NCBI GenBank assembly: GCA_963837355.1
Contig: CAWIMY010000007.1
Location: forward strand, 1,612,001-1,676,000
From: Aureispira sp963837355
GTDB taxonomy: Bacteria; Bacteroidota; Bacteroidia; Chitinophagales; Saprospiraceae
Direction of reading: 5' to 3'
Length of the DNA stretch: 64,000 bases
Position numbers and translations under genes: made by a program. Each line of letters starts with the position of its first letter. Position 1 is the stretch's first letter. Of the stretch, positions 25,105 through 35,301 are shown in pieces. The notes below the pieces were generated by a model that ran no database searches, was not told the origin of the DNA, and was given only the letters and a program-made list of their open reading frames with translations.

Positions 25105-28100
25105 TTAATCCTTAATAAAGTTGTGTTGTTGTACAAACCCCGTAGCCGTGTGGCTGATTCGGATGCTGTAAAAACCACTGGTCAAAAGGGTGGTGGGCAA
25201 TTCGAAGGTTTGCATACCTACTTGAAGCGCTTGTTCACCATCTAAGACCACTTGTCCAACGCTGTTAATGATTTGCCAAGACAAATCCGACAACTGCTCA
25301 CTGTGCAACTGCACAAACAAATTCCCCGAGGTTGGGTTGGGAAAGACATTCACTAACATGCTACTTTGAAACGTTACCGTTTTCCATTCCGAGTAGTGGA
25401 CACTGCCGTCCAATTCAGTGGATTGGAGGCGGTAGTAATTAATGCCCAAGTTGGGCGTAGGATCAAGGAGCGTATAATCCAATTGTCCTGCTTCAACGGC
25501 TACTTCTCCTTTGTCATGAATGATTTGGTGATCGGTCGTGTGCTGTACCGTAAAGTGTGCGACGTTAGAAACATCCTCAAAACGCCACCAAGTTTTTGCT
25601 TGTTTTTGCTGATAGGCTTCTACCTCAAAAGACGTTAAGTTAGGCATATCCAACAAGGCAGATTGTGTCAAGACCACCGCAAAATGGGAGAAGCTACCTA
25701 CTTCAAATTCCAACGCAATCACGTTATTGGTGGTAGAAAAAGGCGCTGCTGCGTTGGGATTAGCCATCCAATCGGCGGTACTAGCCGCCACAACGGTATG
25801 GGGCACGATGACAACGTTAGGGGCAGTAGTGGCCGTTGGAAATGTCCCGTCGTTGTATTTTAGAACCAATAATTCTGTGGCAGGATTAACTCCACCATTG
25901 TACGTGGCTGCAAAGGAATTAAGTCCTAACGCATTGAGTTCTGCTTGGGTAAAATAAATACGCACTTTTGCTCCGTGGTTGTTGTTAGGGCTGATTTGCC
26001 AGTGGCGTTGTAGATAAGGGTAAACATCTCCGTTGAACGTTAACGTCTGTACGGTCGGTTCAAAGTACACTTCGACATTCACCAAACCCAAGGAATCATT
26101 ATCTGTTGGATCAATAGAGTCCAAGAGCGACACCATTGGGCGGTCGTCCACATCATCCAAAATGCTGTACCATTCTCCTTCATTATCAAACGTACAACTT
26201 CCTAGTCGATTAGTTTGTACCAATGGTTGTGGAGTGGGAACAATCACGTGCGTTTGTACGGGCGTACTCAAAATTCGCTCCCCACAACGAGTTGTTGCAA
26301 TGTCTACGGTGTAGTCAAAAGCGCTCACGACAGGATTGAGCGGAACGTTATAAATATAAGGCGTATTCGGATTGTTGTCATTGTCATAAACCAAAATACC
26401 CGTTTGCCCCCCATTAGTACTAGGGTTGTTGGCATCTTGCCAGCTGTAATCAATGATATAAGGCGAGGTACCTGTTATTTGAATAGGATAAGAAAGGTTA
26501 CTTCCTGTTTTACAAATAATGACGGTGTCTAAGCCCGAAGAAACAGGATTGACCAAGGGCGCTAACTTAAAGCGCCAAACTCCCCAATCATCATTAGCAA
26601 TACTAATACTATCACTGTTTTGATCGGTCTGGAATTCTAATAAATCCCAGCAATCGGGTAAGGTACAAGCGGCAGGTTGGGTAGTAGCCTTGGTAGCGCG
26701 CACATCTTTGACTTTGATGTAGTTGAGGCAGAAACTTTGGCCGTACTCTTTGAACAAGTAAGCCGTTTGCCCAACACTGGTGGTCTCTAGGTTGATAGAA
26801 CTTGTTGGCCCTACATTTTTAGATTTCAATTTGCCGTGGGGCGCGTTGAGCGTTTGGGTGAGGTTGGGGGAGAAACGATACGTGTGTCCACCGTTGAATA
26901 CTAAGGTATCAAAGCTATTGTTGCCTAATATTTGCAAATCAGCATTCCATTCTGCATAGTTAAAATTAGATGTCCCATACACCTCCATTTCGTAATCGCC
27001 CGCTTCTACCAATACACTATCATATTGTAAATTAGCATCTCCAAAATGCACAGATTTGAAATTACTGTTGCCTTGTGATTGAATATGAATGAGCCCGCCA
27101 TTGATGGTTAAGTTAGCCGAGTTGCTCGTATTCCAAAGCGCTCTAGGATAGCTATTGTAGTTAGCGCGCCCACCAATGACAAAAGTAGAATTATCCAATT
27201 GTAAACTCCTAGTATTATTACTGGTGGAAGTAAAGCGAGTGCGCACAAAAATATCGTTTCCATTAGAATTAAGAGTACCTGCTCCCAAAATCATATGGTT
27301 GTAATAAACATCATTGGTGGCGCGGTTCATCGACAGTGGATCCTGTAAGGTCCAAGAACCACCTACTTTGTTGAACATCATTTCTTTGCACGTAAAGCCT
27401 ACGCCGTTACTAGTAATGTTGCCTATACCCACAAAATTTAACCGTCCATAAAAGTTATTAACGGTGCCTGCTATGGTCGTCCAGTTGCCGCCGATGTACC
27501 AGTTGTTGTTAACGTTGGTACTATTAAAGATCGTCGCAACTTGCGTTTCGAGGTCATTGCAATAAGCATTGACATCAATAATACAGCGCGAACCCGCTCG
27601 GGCAAAAATAACATTGTCCACAATAGTGGGGACACAGGTGCCATCACCTACGGTGTTTGTGGGAATAATGGTTGAGTGATCTGGATTTGACCACGCGCCA
27701 TCTACATCCGTAGGACTGCCGTTAAGATCGCCCACCCAATAGAACGTGCGTCCAACACCCAAAGAAAAAGTAATGTTGGTATTGTTGCCTCCATCGGTGG
27801 AGTTGACCGCCACTAGCGGCTGTCCCGCTGAAGCATCGAGGGCTTGTAAATAAACATCTTGAATGTTGCTGCCTGTTCCGTTCACCGTAAATTCTACAGG
27901 ATCGCCTACGTCCGTACGAATAGATGTCAGTCCCACGCTACAATTACCTGCTGTGTAAACATTCCCTTGGATGCGGACATAACTACTTGCATTGCTATTG
28001 AGCATGATGTCAATCCCTGCGGCAATATAGAGGTCTCCTGTCACATCAATGCGCCCTGCGCTAGTATAATTATAAGCATCCTTCATACTAGAAAGCGAAC

Positions 28101-30108
28101 TTGTATTCACCGTCAAATCTCCATTGACAGCAATGCGCGCATGTGCAAATACTTGCCCGCTCCCGTTGACCACCACATTGGGGAGGTTGGCATTAATCAT
28201 GGTGCGTGAGGTATTGTTGAGCAAGAACGTACTATTCGTGTAAACTTGTGTTCCTGCTGTAGCAATCCCTGTCCAGCCTCCGCCCGTAAAATTAACGGTG
28301 GCATCCGTCCAAGTACTATTGTTAAATAAGATATAGTTGTTAATCTGTAAATTAGCCCTGTTGACGGTCAAATAACTGTTGCCGCCGAGCTGTTGGAGCA
28401 TAGAAGTATGCAGCGTATCGACAATATCGTAGCGACTAAAATCCATAAAATGGAAGGAAGAGTTGACAAAAACTCCGTTACTAATAATGCTATCGTTGGC
28501 TGTACTCATACAGATGAATCCCCGTCCATATTCGTGGCCGTATCGGCCCTCACTAATGGGAGCCATATTGGGATCTAATTCTAAGGTTCCATTTAAGAAC
28601 AACTGACGAGCCAATTGAAAATCCACGCCTGCTAAGACTCCTTGCCAGCGCATATCGCGGCAAAAACCAGGGCGACCCAGTTCAACGTTCATCGTTGTAG
28701 CCGTAGAAAAAGAAGCTCCATCAAAGTAAACGTTTGACCAAGGAGTGGGGAGGTGGGTCGCAGGCGTACTAGTGGTATGGTTTACCCAGTTGCTGACATC
28801 GTGCCAGTCGTTGCCCGACGCGCCTATAAAACGCAAATCATTGTTACAAGCCGTAACAGGCGCAAAAGTAATAGCACTACAGTTAGAACCTTCGTAGCTA
28901 GTAGTTGCGCTGTAAGTACTGCCCGCTTGTCCGCGAACACTCATGGCGACGACATTATTGATAGCAAGATTGCCACCCGCTGTTTTTTTGGTAAGGCGAA
29001 CACTCCCAATCAAGGCCGTTTCACAGCCCGTAGGGCCAATAAAATTATCTGTAATCAGGTCAAAATGATACGTGTGCACATTAGCACCAATCTTGAAATA
29101 ATCGGTCGTAATGGTAGACGCCCGCCAATCCAACGGCAACAGATCATCCTCCAATTCCAAGTAATGACAGTTAAAATTAGAAACAGGATTGATGACGTGC
29201 CGCCCCATTTCTTTGCTAAAGGTAATGCTATCATAAGTGGTGCCGTTACCAAAGCTATAGTATTGAATGGTGGTACTATTGCTAAAATTGCCTTCCAATT
29301 TAATGTGCGAGCCCGTGGTAGATAAACCCGCGTTATTGGTAGCTGTAAAGTTGATGTTCCAACCCGAATTGATGTATAAGTTCCCATCTAAAATAATCGT
29401 ACTGTTGTCAATCGTAATTTGACGGGTAGTATTGGCATTTCTTGTATAGAAACGATCTGCGCGTACCGTTTGTCCATTGGTATTAAAATGCCCCGATTGC
29501 AAGGTGATTCCCCCTTCGTCTCTTCTAATATTGTTGTTATAACGATTATTAACGGTCAAGTCATCCAAAAGGCGCAGTTCTGCATTCGCCCCCAAAGCAA
29601 TTTCAAAATCGTACAAGCGAAAATTATGTCCACGAGACAACAGCGTGCTCACGCCAGTTTGAGTAGCGGTAAAACGCAGCTTGCCAAAGAAGCCTGCCAC
29701 ATTCATGTTGGTCGCCATTTCCAAGTTGCCATAAATATCCAAGGAAGTACCCGAGCTAGCTCCCGTCAAAAGAACATTCTTTGCTGCTCCAATGGCATTG
29801 TCCCAAGTCATGTTGTGACAATTGGAATTCTGGTCAATAAAAACCGTATTGCTAGTACCCGAAAAAGAAGCATCCATGAAGTGGACATTATCGTCCGAAC
29901 GCGGTGCCTGACAAGGGACTTCTAGCCCAGTAACGCTTGCTAAACGCCAGTTACAAATATCATTGTAGTTGTTACTACTACTGCCTGTCCAATAAAGTTC
30001 TAGCGCATTTTGGTCACCAATGCCTGGCGTACAGGAGCACTGTGCCCAAGAAATAGAGGTATAGAGCAAGCAAAGCAGCCCTATTAGTAAAGTAGATGTT
30101 TGGTTCAT
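25105..30108 (-). CDS. Giant secreted protein with type IX sorting domain
   Basis: 1667 aa from the ATG at 30108 (MNQTSTLLIGLLCLLYTSIS), which gives a clean signal peptide; upstream in-frame starts do not. The bulk is low in Lys and rich in Asn, Thr, Ser and Gly, with repeated segments of the kind LxLDNSTxVIxG and xFxGxxW. This suggests a beta-helix or adhesin-like surface protein. The last ~75 residues (VNVFPNPTSGNLFVQL...GFYSIRI) are the Por/type IX secretion C-terminal signal, so it is exported by T9SS and probably anchored to the surface. Adhesion or gliding is a guess. Confidence 0.9.
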   Translation of the reverse strand: MNQTSTLLIGLLCLLYTSISWAQCSCTPGIGDQNALELYWTGSSSNNYNDICNWRLASVTGLEVPCQAPRSDDNVHFMDASFSGTSNTVFIDQNSNCHNMTWDNAIGAAKNVLLTGASSGTSLDIYGNLEMATNMNVAGFFGKLRFTATQTGVSTLLSRGHNFRLYDFEIALGANAELRLLDDLTVNNRYNNNIRRDEGGITLQSGHFNTNGQTVRADRFYTRNANTTRQITIDNSTIILDGNLYINSGWNINFTATNNAGLSTTGSHIKLEGNFSNSTTIQYYSFGNGTTYDSITFSKEMGRHVINPVSNFNCHYLELEDDLLPLDWRASTITTDYFKIGANVHTYHFDLITDNFIGPTGCETALIGSVRLTKKTAGGNLAINNVVAMSVRGQAGSTYSATTSYEGSNCSAITFAPVTACNNDLRFIGASGNDWHDVSNWVNHTTSTPATHLPTPWSNVYFDGASFSTATTMNVELGRPGFCRDMRWQGVLAGVDFQLARQLFLNGTLELDPNMAPISEGRYGHEYGRGFICMSTANDSIISNGVFVNSSFHFMDFSRYDIVDTLHTSMLQQLGGNSYLTVNRANLQINNYILFNNSTWTDATVNFTGGGWTGIATAGTQVYTNSTFLLNNTSRTMINANLPNVVVNGSGQVFAHARIAVNGDLTVNTSSLSSMKDAYNYTSAGRIDVTGDLYIAAGIDIMLNSNASSYVRIQGNVYTAGNCSVGLTSIRTDVGDPVEFTVNGTGSNIQDVYLQALDASAGQPLVAVNSTDGGNNTNITFSLGVGRTFYWVGDLNGSPTDVDGAWSNPDHSTIIPTNTVGDGTCVPTIVDNVIFARAGSRCIIDVNAYCNDLETQVATIFNSTNVNNNWYIGGNWTTIAGTVNNFYGRLNFVGIGNITSNGVGFTCKEMMFNKVGGSWTLQDPLSMNRATNDVYYNHMILGAGTLNSNGNDIFVRTRFTSTSNNTRSLQLDNSTFVIGGRANYNSYPRALWNTSNSANLTINGGLIHIQSQGNSNFKSVHFGDANLQYDSVLVEAGDYEMEVYGTSNFNYAEWNADLQILGNNSFDTLVFNGGHTYRFSPNLTQTLNAPHGKLKSKNVGPTSSINLETTSVGQTAYLFKEYGQSFCLNYIKVKDVRATKATTQPAACTLPDCWDLLEFQTDQNSDSISIANDDWGVWRFKLAPLVNPVSSGLDTVIICKTGSNLSYPIQITGTSPYIIDYSWQDANNPSTNGGQTGILVYDNDNNPNTPYIYNVPLNPVVSAFDYTVDIATTRCGERILSTPVQTHVIVPTPQPLVQTNRLGSCTFDNEGEWYSILDDVDDRPMVSLLDSIDPTDNDSLGLVNVEVYFEPTVQTLTFNGDVYPYLQRHWQISPNNNHGAKVRIYFTQAELNALGLNSFAATYNGGVNPATELLVLKYNDGTFPTATTAPNVVIVPHTVVAASTADWMANPNAAAPFSTTNNVIALEFEVGSFSHFAVVLTQSALLDMPNLTSFEVEAYQQKQAKTWWRFEDVSNVAHFTVQHTTDHQIIHDKGEVAVEAGQLDYTLLDPTPNLGINYYRLQSTELDGSVHYSEWKTVTFQSSMLVNVFPNPTSGNLFVQLHSEQLSDLSWQIINSVGQVVLDGEQALQVGMQTFELPTTLLTSGFYSIRISHTATGFVQQHNFIKD

Positions 30109-30373
30109 TTGATTGTTTTGTGAATAACAGCATTTCATCTGTCTGGGGCAAATAGAATAGAAGGAGGTTAAGAGGAAGCTCATAGAACGGTTCAAAAAAG
30201 ACAAACCGTCCCATTGTAATAAGGTCTAATAGCTGCCTGAAAAATAGCAATACCCCTCTAACTATATTATAAAAATAGCTAAGATAGGGACATAGCGGTG
30301 CCAAAGATATTGAAAAATAATTACAATACGAATACAGAAACTACAAAAGAGGGTAATTGATGGTTGCTTTATG

Positions 30374-32074
30374 TTACCATTTGCGGCGTTTGGCCAAGAA
30401 AGCTTCAAAATCGTTCATAGAAAGGCTATTGAGGCACTGTTCTGCCGTCAGCATTCCCTTGCGCGCGGCCAACACTCCATAGTGTACATCGTGTACACCG
30501 CTTAAACTGTGCGCATCGGGATTGATCGCAATTTTTACACCGCGCTCCAACGCGTAAGGGATCCAAGTAGCGTCGATGTCTAAGCGGAGTGGATTCGCAT
30601 TCAGCTCAATGACGACCTCGTTTTCGGCACAGGCATCAATCACCGCGCGGTGATCAATCGGGTAGCCTTGGCGAGACAGCAAAATGCGGCCTGTAGGGTG
30701 TCCCAAAATAGTGGTGTAGGGGTTGCGAATGGCGGTAATCAATCGTTGTGTAGCGCGCTGCTCATCCATGCGCAGTGTCGAGTGAATCGAGGCGATAATA
30801 AAATCAAACTCCTGCAATAAATCCTCTTCATAATCCAAGGAACCGTCGTAGATAATATCCGATTCAATGCCTTTGAAAATTTTAAAGGGGGCCAATTCTT
30901 TGTTGAGTTGATCCACTTCCTGAAATTGCTGGCGTACCCGCTCGGCATCCAATCCATTGGCATAAAAGGCTGATTTAGAGTGATCCGTCAAGCCTAAATA
31001 CTCGTAGCCTTGTGCCTGAACATAGCGCGCCAACTCTGCCAAACTATTGCTCCCATCGCTCCAAGTGGTATGTGCGTGTAGAATACCTTTGATGTCTTTT
31101 TCTTGAATAAGGGACGGGCTAGGCTGGCCTTTCAATTGCAAGGCAATTTTGGGTAGATCGCGAATTTCTGGTTGGACAAACGGCAATCCTGCTTGTTCCA
31201 AAATAGCGTTTTCGGATAAGCCGCGCATACGTTCTGCGTTGTTGTGCCGCCAATCAACAGCGGGCTGTAGTAAGTCCTCAAACAAGGTTTTATTGAAGGC
31301 TTCGCTACCTGTTGTGCGCAGCAAATTATAGCCAAAAAAATCAGGCTCGGAGGTACACAAAATCACAGGAATAATACCGTCGGGCGTTTCGCAGCGATAC
31401 ACAGGCGCGCCTTCGTCTTGTTTTTTGAGGAGCAGCAGCTTCTGCTCAAAAATGGCGGCAATGTCGTGCTGCCCAATGAGAATGGTAATCGCTTCTAGTA
31501 TGGGCATTAAACGGCGAACTTGCCCCGTAAGTTGAACCAATTCTGTCCCCAGTGCTTCCTGAATGTCCAACACCAAATCTTCTGCCTCGGCTTCTAGCTT
31601 GGCAAAGTGAAATTTATCAATCGACTGAAAGAAGTACTCCAGTTGTTTTTGTAGGGTCGCTTGCGTCTTGGCTCCAAAACCTTTGAGGGTTAGCAAGCGA
31701 TTCTCATTGCACGCATACAGTAATTCTCCAGGTGACTGAATGTCTAGTTCTTCCCAAAGTTGTTTTATTTTTTTGATGCCCAAGCCTTTGATGCCCAACA
31801 ACTGTACAATGCCCACAGGAGTTCCCGAACGATATTCCTCCAACATGGCCATGCTGCCTGTTCGTTGCAGCTCCATGATTTTTTGCCCAATGGCATCTCC
31901 AATACCCTTGACCGATTTTACGTCTACTAAGGTCATCTCTGCTACAGGTTCTGTAATGCCGCGTAGGATGCGGTAAGCATTGCTATAAGATTTGATACGG
32001 TAGCTGTTTTCGCCGTGTAATTCCATGAGTTTGGCGAGAAGTTGAAACTGGTTGGCGTAATCTTTATTGGTCAT
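30374..32074 (-). CDS. polX: PolX-like protein (helix-hairpin-helix plus PHP)
   Basis: 566 aa from the ATG at 32074. The N-terminal 8-kDa/HhH region shows SYSNAYRILRGI and SVKGIGDAIGQKIMEL, with further HhH motifs (LLGIKGLGIKKIKQLW). The nucleotidyltransferase part is degenerate: LTGQVRRLMPILEAITILIG stands where GSxRR...GDID is expected, so the polymerase Asp residues are missing. The PHP domain is well kept (LHAHTTWSDGSNSLAE, YLGLTDHSKSA, ELNANPLRLD, NPDAHS) and should give 3'-5' exonuclease or phosphoesterase activity in repair. Confidence 0.9.
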   Translation of the reverse strand: MTNKDYANQFQLLAKLMELHGENSYRIKSYSNAYRILRGITEPVAEMTLVDVKSVKGIGDAIGQKIMELQRTGSMAMLEEYRSGTPVGIVQLLGIKGLGIKKIKQLWEELDIQSPGELLYACNENRLLTLKGFGAKTQATLQKQLEYFFQSIDKFHFAKLEAEAEDLVLDIQEALGTELVQLTGQVRRLMPILEAITILIGQHDIAAIFEQKLLLLKKQDEGAPVYRCETPDGIIPVILCTSEPDFFGYNLLRTTGSEAFNKTLFEDLLQPAVDWRHNNAERMRGLSENAILEQAGLPFVQPEIRDLPKIALQLKGQPSPSLIQEKDIKGILHAHTTWSDGSNSLAELARYVQAQGYEYLGLTDHSKSAFYANGLDAERVRQQFQEVDQLNKELAPFKIFKGIESDIIYDGSLDYEEDLLQEFDFIIASIHSTLRMDEQRATQRLITAIRNPYTTILGHPTGRILLSRQGYPIDHRAVIDACAENEVVIELNANPLRLDIDATWIPYALERGVKIAINPDAHSLSGVHDVHYGVLAARKGMLTAEQCLNSLSMNDFEAFLAKRRKW

Positions 32075-32193
32075 TGTTGTTGTTTGTGATAAGGAATCAA
32101 CGAGCAGGAAAAAGGATAGCAGCGCTAGAAGTCCCCACAAAAATACTAGTAATTTTTAGAAGCGAGTTGAAGTTCTAAAAAAAATAAAAAATG

Positions 32194-32901
32194 TTACACC
32201 AAGAGGCTGAGACTAGCCCCCCAATCCGTAGAAGGAACGACTGTTGCCACAGGATTGCCGCGTAAATCCAACCCCTTCAGCGCGGCATTTTCTAAAATAA
32301 AAGGCTCCCAAACGGTCAGTTGATTGTGTGCTAAATTGACTTGTTGCAAGGCTTTTAACCAAGCAAAATCAGGCGGAATAGCCGTCAGTTGGTTATGAGA
32401 AAGGTCTATTTGTTGTAAGGCTTGTAGCCATGCCATCGAGTCGGGCACTTCCTTTAGTTGGTTGTGCGCGGCATCCAATTGTTCTAATCGAGACAATTGA
32501 CCAATGGATTCGGGAAGGTTAGTCAGTTGGTTGTGGGAAAGGTGCAGCTGCCGCAGCAAAGGCAACTGACCAATGGAGATTGGGAGGCTTTGTAAGTGGT
32601 TGTGGCAGAGGTCAAGTTCTTGTAATCCCCAAAGCAAGCCCAAGTGCTGGGGGAGTTGTTGGAGCTCGCTTTCGCGCAACGATAACCGTTGGCAGTCGAG
32701 CAGCTGTTGTATTTTTTCTTCTAAAGAGCTGGCGGTTTTAGAACCTACTCCTTGTTGCTGTAGCCACTGCCAGAGGTTGGCGTAGGAGGCTAATTGAGCG
32801 GGGGTATTTCGTTGGATGATTACCGCTGCCAGCTCCTTGCTTTGGAGAAGGGTTGTTTGATCGCTGAAAAATTGTTGCCAGAGGGCCTGTTGCATGGGCA
32901 T
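32194..32901 (-). CDS. Leucine-rich repeat protein
   Basis: A 235 aa cytoplasmic-looking protein. About 70 helical N-terminal residues are followed by six to seven LRRs of about 23 residues with the bacterial consensus LPxxIGxLxxLxxLxLxxNxL (for example LRQLHLSHNQLTNLPESIGQ). It ends soon after the last repeat. No enzymatic domain or signal peptide is visible. Presumably a protein-protein interaction module; the partner is unknown. Confidence 0.85.
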   Translation of the reverse strand: MPMQQALWQQFFSDQTTLLQSKELAAVIIQRNTPAQLASYANLWQWLQQQGVGSKTASSLEEKIQQLLDCQRLSLRESELQQLPQHLGLLWGLQELDLCHNHLQSLPISIGQLPLLRQLHLSHNQLTNLPESIGQLSRLEQLDAAHNQLKEVPDSMAWLQALQQIDLSHNQLTAIPPDFAWLKALQQVNLAHNQLTVWEPFILENAALKGLDLRGNPVATVVPSTDWGASLSLLV

Positions 32902-33069
32902 TGTTAATTAGAGAAGGGTACATTAAGTCCTATTAGGGGTAGAGTGCTTTTGCATCCTATCCCCAAAGCCATAGTAGCTCGATTCCTTATTATAATAAAG
33001 AAGGAAGACTTCTCAAAATACTAGTAAGCATTGAAAACAATACGCGGTGTTTTTTATCCATCGTCTCAA

Positions 33070-33906
33070 CTAAAAGAGGCACCCTGTTCCGATAACCAAC
33101 ACGATCCAAAATACACTTCTTCGCATCGAAGAAGAGGGGACAGACTCCCCAAATCGCTTTTGTTGAAGCGCATCGTATGCCCGAACATAATCGGGGTGCT
33201 CTGTCCCCATTATTCTATCCCAAACTCTAAAATACAACCCGTAATTGCCATGAAATTTGGAGTGGTGCAAGTTGTGATGAACCGAGGTATTCAAGACCTG
33301 GAACAACCAAGAATGGCGAAACCATCTAGGGGCAATTTCGTACCCCAAATGTCCATAAACATTCACCGCAAGGCTAACAAGAGAAAAGGAGATGAGGGCA
33401 AGGGGATGTAGCGGCAGCGCCAACAAAATTATGGGCGTAATCAATGCTTCCAATATGCCTTCAGAAAAATGAAAGGCGTACGCTGCCCAAGGGGAGGGGT
33501 TGACGGCTTTGTGGTGTTGTAAGTGGACGTGTCTAAAAAGGCGTGGATGATGCACGGTGCGGTGCATCCAATAGAAATAAGTATCGTGCAGGATCAAGGC
33601 TAAAACTGTACTAATTGGAATCCACCAGCCTCCATAAGTACTGATGTCTGTGTAGAATTGTGTGTATTCTATAAGGGGTGTTTTTAGAATCAGTAAGACC
33701 ACGACTGTGAAAATAACCGTACTCTGTATGGAGTGGCCGATGTCCCGAAAAATTTCTTTGCGTTGCAGTAGGGTTGCTTGAATCTTATTCTTACGGAAGA
33801 ACTTGGGAAACATTTTGTAAAAAAACAAAAAAGCTACCCCTGCAAACAAGAAGTAACGAAGTAGAATAACACTAAACGTAATTAAATAAGGCAGTTGCTC
33901 TTTCAT
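33070..33906 (-). CDS. Sterol desaturase/fatty acid hydroxylase family membrane protein
   Basis: A 278 aa integral membrane di-iron enzyme. The three His boxes are clear: HDTYFYWMHRTVHH, FRHVHLQHHK and HHNLHHSKFHG, ending in DRIMGTEHPDYV. Four to five hydrophobic helices surround them. It hydroxylates or desaturates a lipid; candidates in Bacteroidota include carotenoid, sphingolipid or ornithine-lipid acyl chains, which cannot be told apart here. A Crp-type regulator gene lies just upstream on the same strand. Confidence 0.88.
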   Translation of the reverse strand: MKEQLPYLITFSVILLRYFLFAGVAFLFFYKMFPKFFRKNKIQATLLQRKEIFRDIGHSIQSTVIFTVVVLLILKTPLIEYTQFYTDISTYGGWWIPISTVLALILHDTYFYWMHRTVHHPRLFRHVHLQHHKAVNPSPWAAYAFHFSEGILEALITPIILLALPLHPLALISFSLVSLAVNVYGHLGYEIAPRWFRHSWLFQVLNTSVHHNLHHSKFHGNYGLYFRVWDRIMGTEHPDYVRAYDALQQKRFGESVPSSSMRRSVFWIVLVIGTGCLF

Positions 33907-33995
33907 GATAAACTAGTTTTGGATCAAACAATACTCCAAAGATAGCGGGTAAAGCAGGTCGCCAACCTTAACAAAAGATAATAAGTGCTGCGGCG

Positions 33996-34586
33996 CTATT
34001 TTTTTCTAGTGGCAATGCGCTTTCTAATTCGGCTCAGGGAAACAGGGGTAATGCCCAAAATATTGGCGATGTACTTGTTAGGTACCCGATTAAAAATAGT
34101 AGGATTGGAGGCAATGTATTGCAAATAGCGCGCTTCGGGAGAGAGCAATACAAAGGAATGTACCCGTTCTATGGTTTCTTTGAGCAAACTGTGTAGAAAT
34201 AGTTGTCGATTATTCGCTAATTTGGGATGCTGGGCAAGAATGCTTTGAAGTACATCATAATCAATACACAACAGCTCCGTATCTTCCAAGGCTTCCACAT
34301 AAAATTGGGCGGGTTGTTCAAATAAAATGACGTTAGAACTCGCTATGATGTGGTGTTCGTATCGAACAAAAAGGGTAATTTCTTCTCCCTTGTCATTGAT
34401 ATGAAAGGAGCGAAGGAGTCCTTTTGTTATAAAAAAAATAGTGCGTTGGGTACTCCCTGGTTGAAAAAGATAATCGCCCGCCCGTAAAGCCTTCTCTTGG
34501 GTAGCGCCCAACAAGACTTGAGCATCGGCCAAGGTTAAGTTATACCCGAGTTGGTAAAAGGCTTTCATTTGCTCAAAGTCTATCAT
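33996..34586 (-). CDS. Crp/Fnr-type transcriptional regulator
   Basis: 196 aa from the ATG at 34586; a TTG at 34628 would lengthen it. The N-terminal cNMP-like jelly roll has ALRAGDYLFQPGSTQRTIFF and ITKGLLRSF. The C-terminal winged helix has SPEARYLQYI and the recognition part VPNKYIANILGITPVSLSRIRK, as in Bacteroidota Crp-family regulators. No Fnr-like Cys cluster is present. It may control the adjacent hydroxylase gene (90 bases downstream, same strand). Confidence 0.88.
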   Translation of the reverse strand: MIDFEQMKAFYQLGYNLTLADAQVLLGATQEKALRAGDYLFQPGSTQRTIFFITKGLLRSFHINDKGEEITLFVRYEHHIIASSNVILFEQPAQFYVEALEDTELLCIDYDVLQSILAQHPKLANNRQLFLHSLLKETIERVHSFVLLSPEARYLQYIASNPTIFNRVPNKYIANILGITPVSLSRIRKRIATRKK

Positions 34587-34745
34587 GCCGATGGTGTTGG
34601 AGTTGGAGAAGTTTGCTGGAGAAAGCAAGATAATTCAAATGTCGCAGAAGGAAACAAGCCCATCCAAAAAAATATAGTGTGCGTGGGGGGAATTGCATTC
34701 CCTTCTACGCAAAAAATAAAAAAATAAAAAAACTTTCCCTCATGC

Positions 34746-34773
34746 TGTAACTTTTTATCCACTGCTTCGTCTT
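34746..34773 (+). promoter_or_regulatory. Autoregulatory ECF sigma promoter
   Basis: TGTAACTTTTT (-35) followed by CGTCTT (-10) with about 11 bases between closely resembles the promoter that Bacteroidota ECF sigma factors use before their own genes. It lies 10 bases upstream of the sigma factor ATG, so the operon is probably autoregulated. Confidence 0.75.
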
Positions 34774-34782
34774 CTCCATAAT

Positions 34783-35301
34783 ATGACGCTACAAGAATTT
34801 ACATATCAATTGACCGCCATTAAGGACAAGTTGTTTCGGTTTTCCCAACGGATTGTAGGAGACCAAGAAACAGCGGAAGATGTGGTGCAGGAAGTAGTCA
34901 TTAAGCTTTGGAACCAACGCGACAAGCGCGGAGAGTACCAAAATCTAGAAGCTTATTGTATGCGCCTGACCAAAAACTTGTCGATTGATAAGACTAGAGC
35001 CAAGCACCAGCAAAACGTTTCGTTGGAACAAGCGCCAACACCCGTGCAGCAAAGCCACACGCCGTACCAGCAAGCCGCGCACAACGACACCTTGCAACAC
35101 ATTGCGCGTTACATGCAACAACTGCCTGAAAAACAACGTTTGGTGATGCAATTGAGAGATGTGGAAGGAATGGACTACAAAAGCATTGCTGATGTCCTTG
35201 AAATTCCATTGGCGCAAGTCAAAGTAAATTTATTTAGAGCCAGAAAAACAATCCGCCAACAGCTGTTAACATTAGAATCTTATGGATTATCCAACGATTA
35301 A
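34783..35301 (+). CDS. RNA polymerase ECF sigma factor
   Basis: A 172 aa sigma-70 family ECF protein. Region 2 has FRFSQRIVGDQETAEDVVQEVVIKLWNQR. Region 4 has LPEKQRLVMQLRDVEGMDYKSIADVLEIPLAQVKVNLFRARKTI-like sequence with a standard helix-turn-helix. It is the first gene of an operon. The next gene overlaps its end by 20 bases and encodes a single-helix membrane protein, the expected anti-sigma position. Confidence 0.93.
   Translation: MTLQEFTYQLTAIKDKLFRFSQRIVGDQETAEDVVQEVVIKLWNQRDKRGEYQNLEAYCMRLTKNLSIDKTRAKHQQNVSLEQAPTPVQQSHTPYQQAAHNDTLQHIARYMQQLPEKQRLVMQLRDVEGMDYKSIADVLEIPLAQVKVNLFRARKTIRQQLLTLESYGLSND

Noticed and set aside
24768..25245. Three open frames of 86-154 codons across the 16-bp array
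   Set aside because: A 16-base period keeps all three frames open and yields the same repeated 16-residue pattern in each; there is no start context or other coding sign.
25727..29925. Several plus-strand frames of 76-190 codons inside the T9SS cargo gene
   Set aside because: They are antisense shadows of a 1667-aa gene with a clear signal peptide and sorting tail.
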